Assembly: GCF_035582795.1 (NCBI RefSeq)
Contig: NC_134377.1
Span: 18,748,501-18,812,500 of the forward strand
Reading direction: 5' to 3'
DNA: 64,000 nucleotides
Source of the DNA: Mycteria americana
Lineage: Eukaryota; Chordata; Aves; Ciconiiformes; Ciconiidae
Shown here: piece after piece, positions 54,571 to 64,000 of the stretch
Position numbering within the stretch: position 1 is the first letter of the stretch
Layout of the letters: each line of letters starts with the position of its first letter
Notes under the pieces: generated by a model
Told to the model about the DNA's origin: nothing
The model's input: the letters and a program-made list of their open reading frames with translations, nothing else
Databases searched by the model: none
Made by a program: the position numbers and the translations under genes

Positions 54571-57500
54571 CAGCACTACAGAGTGCTGTTTCAGCTTTCA
54601 AGTCTTGTGCTCAGGATCTACATGCCATTTCTTGGATGTGGTTTTCCCTGAGGGCAATCTCAACAGCTGTGAAGTTTCAGCAGATGAACAATGTAGTTTT
54701 CAATAAATTTCACAAAGCAAGCGAAAGGATTTTAACTCATTCATGCTAGCCCACTTTTGGTCTGATGGCTCTTCCAGACCTGAATCCATTCACACCACGA
54801 GTGTTTCCCGTTTGAACCCCAGGGCCTGACTGCTGGAGCACACCTGAGCTAGACTGCTCTGCTCTGGGTTTCCGGAGAGCTCTCCCCTTCAGAAGAGGCT
54901 TCTCTCAGCCATGCCCATGGATCCTGGGAGATGTAGGTACATCGCTGCATTTACCTGTTCCACTTAAACCCACCCTGGTGACCTGTGGATGGAGGAAGGT
55001 ATCAGATGTGGAATGTGGATGCCCTCAGCTCCTGGTGGGGAAAGAGGAGGTGGTAGAAAGAGAAGTTCCCCAGATCTCCTCTTCCCCAGTGGCAGCTGCA
55101 TCTCAGAAGTTCGATCTCCTTTGTATCCACACATCCAGAAGCAGGGCTTGTGCACTCGGAGACATGTTCTGATCCCAGCTGAAGGCTGATGCCATTAGTT
55201 GTAACTTAAAGAAGGGCTTTTGTGTCCCAAAAGTCAGCCCTAGTCAAGAAATCACCTCTTCCAAAACACCTCCAGTGCATCCTCAGATCATGAGGACAAC
55301 AACTACTGTAAGCTCTGTGAATTCACCTGCTAAATACGGGACAGCATGGCAAACCTGAGCCCGGAGATTTTGTTCGTTTTCTTCACGGCCGCAGAGCACA
55401 CCGTAAGCAGTGCAGCTAAAAAGCCAGCGCAGGTTTGTTTGGTGTGTGTCTGGAGGACCTGAGCAATGAGACAGGGCCCTTCACTGCCTCTCCTCTGGCT
55501 GGGATCTGCCAGGTGGTTTCAGGGAGCCCCAAGCAACGAGCTCACATCCCTTGCAGGAGATAACAGTGCTGAGTTGGCCCTGGAGGGATCTCACACCTTT
55601 ACAGGCTCCCTGCTTTACCTGTGCTGTCCCAGTCAATGGGCTTGGCATTTCCTCCTCACCCAAATGTCTACCCAGAAGCTGTTTCCCTCCACTCGTGCAC
55701 AGCTGCTCCCTGACCGGTCTGGTTTCCCCCCTCTCTATTGCAGACACACAGCAAACATCTCCAGAGAGCTGTGCTTGGTGGTTCCCCAAGCACAGCTCTG
55801 GCGGGTGGAGGGGGCTGATGACTCAGAGGTGTCTGTAGTAAAACAACACGTGAGTGAATATGGAAGCAAGAACGGGGTCTGTGTGTAAGGCAGAGGCACC
55901 TGTGACATTTTAGGAGGCTGTTAGCACCAACCCATGAACAGCTACCGCTTTGAACTAGATCATTACAGTAAGTACCTTCCCCCATCTCCCCCTTCCCAAG
56001 CAAAGACATAGCCCATACGGCAGCCGGAGAGATCTTGTGTGATGCTGCAGCCTTTACACAAACAGTTCACAGCCACCTGAGATTTGGGGTCCTCTGTCTC
56101 AGCTCTCCAAAATGCCTCATGAGTTTTAGTCACCACATAGCTCTCCCTGCCCTACTGAGGCTGTCCAGCCACCAGCTTCCAACATCTCTTCTCAGCCGGA
56201 AACTAAATACTGGAGCCTATCTTTTCTGTTCTCTGTAGAAGCAGCTAGTGGTATCTCCTCTTGCTCTTGCTTCCTCTGCAAATGGCACGTGGAAGCCTGA
56301 TCGTGCACTCTGGTTTGTCAAGATTTCTGCTGAAATGCTCTTCTTTCAGCTGCAGCCTCCACCATAGAGTGCTGAGCTCAATGCAGAGACCATCCACAGG
56401 TTCCTCCGTAGGAACAGTGCATGCTTTTTGTCTGGCATTTGCAAAATTGGTGGCCTGAGCAAACACCACAGATCTCTGCAAAGGCTGGGCACTGTGTATG
56501 CCATGCTGGATTCATTCCCAGCCGTGTGCGAGCTCTTGTGGTGCTCCTTTTAGAGTGTTCTTCCGAGTCTTCAGTTTGGTCTCTGGGTGTTTCCCTGGAT
56601 CTGAGGGTTCTACACCCCCAGGGCACAGAGGCACACCCCCAGGGCACAGAGTTTGTGATAATGCAGTCTCAGAGTTCAGCAATTGCTGTCCAAGAGAAAG
56701 TGGAAAAACATCTTGGGAGCTCTGCCACAGTCTGGCAGCCAATTTATTGCATTGACATTTGTTAGTGGCAATGCAGTGTGGGTCACAGACACATCCTTCC
56801 CCACAGCATCTAGGGTAGCATGAGCTCTGAACTACAGGGCACTGCATCACTGCTGCATACACTAACAGCTGTGAGAGCCACTTTGCATCCCAATGGGAGC
56901 CAAGAGAGCACTCACACCAACCAAAACCCACACCTCCGTGATCTCTCTTCCTGGTTATCTCCTGTGGACTGAGTTTACTTGCTCTCCTGTCATTCTTCCC
57001 TCCTGGCTCACATCCTCACTGCTTTCACATGGCTTAATTCAGTCAGAGCCCACAGCACTGCCCTGATGCTGGGCAGATGCCCTGTGGATGCCTGTTTCTG
57101 CTCACTTGGCACCAACCAGCCCAGCTGCTTCCCTGCCATGAGCACAGCCGCTCCCCGGTCCTACCGAGATGCGGGGAGCACTCTCTCCTTGCTGCTGCTG
57201 GCCCTGGCTTACCAAGCTGGCCTGCACATCCTGGGGAGGGACACCTTCCACTCATCATGGGAAAAGCACACCCTGGGATGATGCCTGAGCAATGCGGAGT
57301 GGCAGGAGGGTCCCAGCAGCAGCGAGGATGAGCCGAGAGGGGCTGGAGGAGTCATACCTGTTCCAGGGAGGTGCTGAGGAGGGGGGAGAGGGAGGGAGGT
57401 GAGGGGCTTAGGGGCTCTCAGCAGAAGCATGTGTGAAGAAAAGCCTTGACCCACACCCTGAATTCCACAGCTCAGCTCCGGGGACAGGGGGAGGGAGAGA

Positions 57501-60500
57501 CGACAGGACAGGACATTTCCAGCAGACCTGTGACTTGTTTGTAAAAGCCTCATCTCACCAGCCCTGCCTGCCTCCTCCCCCATCGTCTCAGGCTGAGTTT
57601 TATTAACACAGTCCCCCTTAGGCTAGAGGGAATCACATCCCAGGAGACATTCCAGTCTCGGCTCAGCTTCGGAGAGGATCAGAGGGAGCCAAGGGTGGGG
57701 GGCATTTCACCAGGACGTTTCATTTGCGGAGAGCTGGCAGGTTGGGAGTGCTGCAAGACGGCACTAGCAGCCTCCTTATCAGACATTGAGCAGCCGCAGG
57801 CTGGAGTCGAGACTCTGCTCTGCTCTCGCACTCCAGCTCTGTATCTCCCAAAGACCAGTTATTTCTAGTCTGTCCAGGCTGCCGGTTGGAAGCTCTTAAC
57901 CTGGGCTCTGCTGGGTGCTGAGTGCAGGGCCGGGTACAGGGACTCTGGGCAGGGAATCTCGCCCTTTTGCTCAGGTGATGAACACAACCGTTGGCAACGT
58001 GCAGCTGGGTCCAGGCTGCCGCAAGGGCTCAGCCCAGGGTCAGCACCCTTCCCTGTGCACCAACAGGGCCTCAACCACCAGCTCCTTGCAGACGTCGTGA
58101 TCTGCACCATTTGGGGCTGACACCTCTCGCCAGGAATGGGAGCTGGCTCCCCAGTGTCTGGCTCCTCAGGTGAATTGTGGTGTGCCCTGAGCCTACGCCA
58201 GGAAAATGCCAGTAGATGAAACTCCGTCTGAGGCCAAGAGACATGGAGATGAATGTGTTTTCCTTGCCTGGCTTATCTCGCAGGCAGTGCTTCTCACCGG
58301 AGCCCGGCACTGTTTGTGTGTGCTCGGCTCCTGGCATGGGGGCAGGAGATGATTAGACAACAAACACTGCGGTGTACCTCTCCCGGGGCTGCAGCCTGCC
58401 CCTGCCCTGCCGAGACCATGGCCCAGCAGGGAGTTGCTTCCCGGGGGCTGAATCCCAGGGCTGGCTGCAGCTGCACCAGGGCTGCAGGGGGAGAAGGGGG
58501 AGGAAGAGCCACAGGATCCCGCAGCTGCTCGAGCACCACGTGAGCTGCAGTGTGAGCTACATGGGGGACGGGGCTGTCGCTGCCTTAGCTGCTCCCCCAG
58601 GGACCCACTGCTGGACTGGACCCCTGCGCAGATGCAGTGCACCTCTGCAAGGTGAGGGGCAGGACAGTCCTGCCACCATCTCACTTGTTCCTACGTTGGA
58701 GAAGGCAGCGGTGCCAGCTCAGCAGCCCTGCAGGTAGTCGTGCACTCAGCCCAGGGCTCCTGCTCCATGTGTGCCCCTTGGTTTCGTGAGGGCAGTACAC
58801 TAGGCAGATCCCAACCTTGGCAGACTCTGCACCACTGGGTTCAACCCAGAATTAAGGTCAAGGAAGGGGTTTTTTTAAAAGGCAAACCCAAATAAATGCA
58901 AAATAAGTAGTAGTGGACCAAGCAAAACATTGTGGAAATTCATACTGAGGCTGTTACATTGGCCTAGTTAAGCTGAAGTCTGGAAAAAAATCAAAACATT
59001 TTACCTTGCCATTTTCCAGGTGCACTGTGTGGATCCAGGACAGTCTGCACAATTCCAGCCATCTTCATTTAAAAGATTTTAAAAAGCTTAAAAAAGCTTA
59101 AAAGAGCTTTGAAGCAAAGCATTTTGCTGACCAACAGACATTTTTACATGTTACTTTATTTTACCTATTACTTTACCTTTCCACTTGTGAGTCCAGGCTC
59201 AAAGGACAAATTTGCCCTAACTACACATCCTCTTCTTGCCCCCCGCATGCCCATGCTTTAGGCTGTCAGCTGAGGAGGAGAATCAAGTAATTCAAGGCCT
59301 GTTCAAGAAATACTCCTGATCCCTGGTGTTCACAAGTCCACTGTGCATGACCCCCAGCCTTGTTTGCACCTACCACCACCTGTATAAACACCCACTTTGG
59401 CTGCCCAGGAGAAAACAAGATGCCAGGTCCAAAGAAAAGGGGAATCCCAAAAGCGAGAGGGTGAGAACAGAGACTTGCCTGATGGGAATGCATCCCCATT
59501 TGTCACCCACTGAGCAGTGATGCTGGAGACACCAATTCATGAGGCCATCACCTACAGAGAGGACAGGAAAGACATTAGAGAAGAGAAATCAAAGGGGTTT
59601 CTCTGTCCTGAGGATTTGGCTCCTGGTCCCTCTGGCTGCTCAGGGAAATGCCCAGGAGGTATAAAGCTCCATGCTGACTTTGCAGAGAACCTAAAACCAG
59701 GTCCCCAGCCACACAGAATACAGCTGTGAAAGTCACACCAGGGAGGTGGCAGGAAACAAAGGACTTTGGACAGACAGGCTTAATCCATTTAAATTCAGTT
59801 TCTCTCTCACTTCCCCCCCTTTCCCCTTAGCTCTCATCAGAGAGCTCTTCCCCCACCTCCTCTCAGTCTGAAGTGCCTTACAGCAGTTTCACACCCAAGT
59901 GGCCCATGGACTGAAAGAGTTATTCCACCTCCTTGCTGCTCACAACAGAGCAGAATCGGACCTGCTGTTCCCTTCCTCCCTCTTGCACAGTCTCTTTCCA
60001 CCAAACACTGCTGGAAAGGGGGCTGCTGAGAGAGGTTAGTCCCGGTTGGTGGTTCCTGTTGAGACTCACGTCACGATGCCACTTTGCTTGCCCAGGCGTT
60101 CACAGGGTCCTTGCTGGAAAGACTTAGGGGAGTGGAAGAAGAGCTAAGGAGGGCCAGGAGGACTTGGAAAACCCATCACAGCTCTGCCGCTTGCTAGGAC
60201 TGGAAGGCGTTGAGGCAGGTGCCAAGCAAGAAGAGCCACGCATGGGGATGCTGTATCAGCAACATCAGTGACCAGCGGGACCTTCCAGTCACGAAGGCTT
60301 CCACTGAGCTCCTGTTGCCGTCACGAGATCCTTGAACTCCAAATTTGGCTCCAGTCTGGCAGGAGCTGCAGGAAAGCAAGCAGACAGCACCTACACTGAG
60401 AGGTGTCAGGCTGTTGGTGCTCTGGGGCTGGGGTGGGAGCCCTGTGCTCATCTGCCAGCAGCCTCTGTACATTCAACAAGCTGCAAACTGAGGTAGAGAT

Positions 60501-62095
60501 GAGGGCTGCATGGACAGACAGTGGCTGAGAGAGCTCCCAGCACAGGAGCACTAGCAAAAAGGACTTCTGCAGGCTGTGCATAGGGCCCTCTGCAGAAGGT
60601 GGGCATACAAGCCCCCAAAACACCCAATGGGCCATTTTCCCCCTGCTAAATATCTACTTGCTCAGCTGGGAAATATTTGTAATCCCAAACACACCACACA
60701 CTTTCTTCTGTGTTAAGTGCCTTGGCAGGAGCCAGCAGTTCTCACACGCGGTCCCATCTCTGCAAGGACCGTGTTTCCCAGAATACCCCCTTCAAAAGTC
60801 TCCCTTTATTAAGAAGAGCCAGACTGCCTGTCGCTGTCTCACAGGCTGCTCCCACGCCTCTCGCCGCTTCCCCAGGGCACCAACAGGCTCCACTGCCATG
60901 GGCTGGAAGGCACTAAGCTCCCAGAGACACCAGCATTCAAAGAAAAGACACTAAAGGTAAGAGAGACAAAGGCAGGAAAGCTTTTCTCGCTGGGACCCAG
61001 CTGTCTGACTCAGAGCAAGGCAAGAAAGTAGGATCTGCTCTGCATTCCCAGGGCACAGCCAGAATAGCAGGAGAAGAGTAAATTCCACCGTGTAAAGTCT
61101 GACCCCCGTGAACACCGGCTCCTCGCTTCTTCCCTTTTGCTTCTTCCCTCCTTCCCTCTCCCCTCTTACAAGTAAGGCCTTGGGGATACACCAAACACAC
61201 TGCTGCGGTGCGGGGACATCTAGCTAACAGCCTACTAGCTAAGTGCAGCAGCACCTTCCAGGCACGGCCACGACCAGGCTCTTTCTTCTCACATCTGCTT
61301 ACCGTACCCAGTATTTGCATCCTCAGTATGGTTCCCATAAAACAAAACATCAACAACTGATCACAGACAAATAAAACAGTAATACAGTCCTGGATGTCAG
61401 GAAGCCTTACCCACTCCCTGCACACCAGCCCAGGCAGCTGGAGATCAAAGTTTTATTTGGATACATTTCTTGAAACAATTTGCAGCTAAAGTCAGTCTAC
61501 TGAGGGGATGCTGAAACAGTCCAGGGCTTCTCCCATAGAAACAGGAACCAAGAGACCAGATCTGTGCATTGCTGCCTCCATCTCCAGGTGGCTGAGCGGA
61601 TGGAGGCTTTAGCATCTCCAAAAACCCCTTCCTCAGCCTCCCGCACAGGGAAAGCCTTCTTGCAGATGGTAAGGGAAGGGCTAGGCGCACACAGATGGCT
61701 TCAGCAGAGCTCTGCACAGGCAAAGCAGGGATGCAGGCACATTTAAACCCAGAGATCAGATATTCCCCATGGGGACCGAGTACTCTCGGTGGGCACTGAG
61801 GGTCTAAGAGAACTGTTTTTAGTCCGTGGTACCCCTAGGCAGGAGAAGCGGAAGACGCCTTTAAACGGACCCGTGTAAAGCCATCCCAATCCAGACGGAA
61901 ACCAGTTGCAGGACTGGAAGCACTGACACCGGGCTTAGGTGACTCCAGCAGCAGCGGCTGCCTCGCCTGCGGATGCAAAAGCCCGGCGGCCAGGCAGAAT
62001 ATCAGCCCCGGGGAGCAACGCATGGCCCCGGGGACCTCCACAGCCTGCTCCGCGGGGGGGACCCGGTTGCACGGAGGCCAGGGGCCGGGGCCAGG
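54571..62095. other. Gene-poor DNA upstream of the right-hand gene
   Basis: About 7.5 kb in which I find no recognisable coding exon, RNA gene or transposon. Short direct repeats such as CCCAGGGCACAGAG (twice near 56617-56650) occur. From about 61850 the sequence becomes CpG-rich as the next promoter is approached. Confidence 0.4.
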
Positions 62096-62099
62096 CAGG

Positions 62100-62196
62100 C
62101 GCGGGAGGGGGGTCCCGCCCGGCCCGCCCCGCTCCGCCCCGCCGCCGGGGGCGGCGGGGCGGAGCGGGGCGGGCCGGGCGGGACCCCCCTCCCGCG
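62100..62196. repeat. 97-bp perfect inverted repeat, GC-rich
   Basis: Bases 62100-62146 and 62150-62196 are exact reverse complements (47-base arms) around a 3-base GGG centre. Arms include the Sp1-type box CCCCGCCCC in both orientations. It lies about 110 bases upstream of the TATA box of the right-hand gene. Confidence 0.95.
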
Positions 62197-62302
62197 ATGC
62201 CGCCGGCCCGTGTCCCCCCGGCCCGTACAGCCGCGGCTCGGGGAGAACAAAAGGCAGCAGCGGGAGGAGGCGCGGGGAGGAGGGCAGGCGGCCACGGGGG
62301 GG

Positions 62303-62310
62303 GATAAAAG
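62303..62310 (+). promoter_or_regulatory. TATA box of right-hand gene
   Basis: GATAAAAG about 30 bases before the first ATG region, in very GC-rich DNA. The short distance to the ATG at 62340 implies a very short 5' UTR, or use of the second in-frame ATG at 62367. Confidence 0.6.
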
Positions 62311-62339
62311 GCTCAGCGGGGACCCCCCCTCCCCGCCCC

Positions 62340-62459
62340 ATGTCCGATCCCGCTCCGCCGCCCGGCATGGCCCGTCCGCCGCTGCCCGCCGCCGCCGCCT
62401 TGCTGGCCGCCGCCTTACTGCACTGCGCGCCCGCCGCGCCCGCCCGCCGACCTAAGCCG
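62340..62459 (+). CDS. Signal-peptide first exon, probably MMP11
   Basis: A 40-codon open exon reads MSDPAPPPG then MARPPLPAAAALLAAALLHC and APAAPARRPKP, ending at donor GCCG/GTGAGT in phase 0. The Leu/Ala core starting at the second Met is a clear secretory signal peptide with likely cleavage after the Ala-rich part. In human, MMP11 (stromelysin-3, a secreted matrix metalloprotease) follows CHCHD10 in the opposite orientation to it, as this exon does here. No metalloprotease motif is in the window because later exons lie beyond it, so the identity rests on gene order. Confidence 0.5.
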
Positions 62460-64000
62460 GTGAGTCGGGACCACCCGGTGCCCCCCCCAAAGTCCCAGCC
62501 GCCCCTTGCCCCGCGGCTCTCTGGTGCAGCCCCGAGGGGAGCGTCTCCCCGGCAGACCCTCCGCTGAGCGGGATGAGCCGCCCGCCCTCCATCCCCCCCA
62601 AGCCGCCCTCGGGATTCCGGCCGGCACGGGCAGCGAGCGATGCGCTGCCGGGAGTCACCGGCCAAGGGACGGCTGCCCCTGCCCCGGCGGTGCCCCCCGC
62701 CCGGGCACACCCGCTCCGCGGGTTCCTCTTGGGATGTGCGGGGAGTTTTCCCAGGCGTGCTCCCCTCCGCGGAGCGAGCAAGGGAGAAGCAGGGACCGGG
62801 ACAAGGAGGGCTTACGAGAGGACACGGGATCCCCCCTTCCTTTGAAGGCAGCAGAGCACTCGCTGCCTGCTAGTAACACCCCCCGCACGCTGTACTGGCA
62901 ACTCTGAGAAGCGTTACGGGGAGACGAGACTAAAGGGATGAATCAAACGCGCGGGCAGGAGGGGAGCAGCAGGGCTCGCTCTTCCTGCACATGCCTGCCA
63001 GATCCCGGCACCTGGGATGGAGCTGCGAGCCGCAGGGTCTGCCGCTGCTAGGGGAGAGCAGCGGCGTGCGAGGGATTCGGGGGACGGGAGAAGACAGAGA
63101 GCTCCTTGTGCTGGGAATGCGTGCGTGCGGAATTGGGTTATTATAAACATGTGCTTTGCCAGTGTGCCATAAAATAATGACAGAGCAAATGCCCAGTAGC
63201 AGCCCAAGGGGATTAGTTCAGGTTCTGTCGATGGTTTTATTATCAGCTCTGTCATCTAAGTACTTTCGAACTTGGCTGCTAAATATGCTGTGGGCTGGGA
63301 CTTGGCACAGAGCAGCCTTGGCCCCCAAAGTGCTTGTATTATTCCAAACAAAATGTCACTGCACTTGGCTCCGCTCTGCCTCTGAGGAAGGTGAGGCCAA
63401 GCACTCGGGCGGTGGCACTCCACCCCAGTTATGACACCGCTCTGCAGATTTCATCCCCATCTGAACGCAGCAGCAAATGGTGGGCCAGGAGGGACCTGTG
63501 TAAAGCTGGGAGACTGCTGGTTCCCGCAGGGATGTTGGCTGGGCTGGCGGGTGTCTCGCACACTGCCATGTGCCTCACGCTCTGCCGTGTGCAAGCTGAG
63601 AAGCTGACGCTCCTGGAAGGACCTGCACAGCCTCTGGTCCTGGTCTTGCTGCCAGCAAGGATCTCTGCGGGATCCCCCGGGGAAGGGAGAGCCAGCCTGG
63701 GTTTCACACCATCTGAACTTGGGTCCAGTCCAGCTGCGACGTGCACTGTTCATCTCCTTCTGCCAGTGCTCACAGCTGCTGACTGACTGGAGAGGTTGCT
63801 GGGGCTCATCTGCCTTGGCCAGTACCCTTGAACGGGGGGAATATACCAAACTGCTGGATGAGCACAGAGCTAATGCAGGGGTTCAGGTCTGTGCAGGCTC
63901 CTGGTCCATCTAATCCACCACCACCCTCCTGAAGAAGATCCCCTCATTTGGCAGTCTGCTGCCCAGTTTCTTCCTCATCCCAGGCTAATGCTCTGCATCG
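62460..64000 (+). other. First intron of the right-hand gene, incomplete
   Basis: Starts with GTGAGT and runs to the window edge. No second exon is recognisable. The first 300 bases remain CpG-rich. Confidence 0.4.

Noticed and set aside
54397-54749. Glu-Gly-Lys repeat proteins on the plus strand and Phe-Pro-Ser repeats on the minus strand
   Set aside because: They are readings of the GGGAA microsatellite.
36400-64000. CRISPR arrays, tRNA or rRNA genes, and LTR-type elements
   Set aside because: I looked for spaced direct repeats, cloverleaf stems and paired terminal repeats and saw none; the tandem arrays present have no unique spacers.

Overview
The window is bird nuclear DNA. It carries a compact immunoglobulin lambda light-chain (IGL) locus whose layout is typical of birds. 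CR1 LINE fragments with the octameric ATTCTGTG-type 3' tail lie at 2.3, 13, 25 and 50 kb. The flanking gene order VPREB3 - C22orf15-like - CHCHD10 - (probably MMP11) matches the vertebrate 22q11 block. The species cannot be named from sequence alone.

The IGL locus (about 3.8-31.2 kb) lies wholly on the minus strand and reads from high to low coordinates. At least 14 V segments (numbered here V1-V14 from the J side) fill 30.9-11.7 kb. They are followed by J1 (9.2 kb), C1 (8.0-8.3 kb), J2 (5.95 kb) and C2 (3.95-4.27 kb). V1 and V2 each have an octamer promoter, a leader exon, an open V exon and a perfect 23-spacer recombination signal, so they look functional. The other V copies lack a leader, a signal or an open frame. 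They look like donor pseudogenes for templated gene conversion, as known in chicken. J2 has a perfect 12-spacer signal and C2 a normal splice acceptor. J1-C1 keeps an intact coding frame but has a degenerate recombination signal and no AG acceptor in front of C1, so J2-C2 is probably the working pair.

The far side of the V array runs into a VPS29-like gene (32.1-34.6 kb, minus strand) with the VPS29 exon layout and full-length frame. A segment of about 2.2 kb holding its last exon, a CpG island and a V leader/framework-1 end is present twice at near identity (20.76-22.98 and 30.82-33.04 kb). VPREB3 (35.7-36.4 kb, minus) follows.

From 36.4 to 64 kb gene density is low. A C22orf15-like gene (plus, about 40.8-41.7 kb) and a complete four-exon CHCHD10 (minus, 44.2-45.45 kb) are recognisable. 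Upstream of the CHCHD10 CpG promoter is a 3.45 kb hexanucleotide satellite built on GATCCC/GGTCCC, which is open in most frames on both strands but is not a gene. The 49-62 kb stretch shows one CR1 copy and one GGGAA microsatellite and no gene I can recognise. At the right end a GC-rich TATA promoter leads into a signal-peptide first exon (62.34-62.46 kb, plus), which by gene order is probably MMP11 exon 1. A near-perfect 97-bp GC-rich palindrome lies about 110 bp upstream of that TATA box.

The locus logic is one light-chain factory (V1 or V2 joined to J2, spliced to C2) with a bank of V pseudogenes behind it, next to VPREB3, a B-cell gene of the pre-B receptor family.
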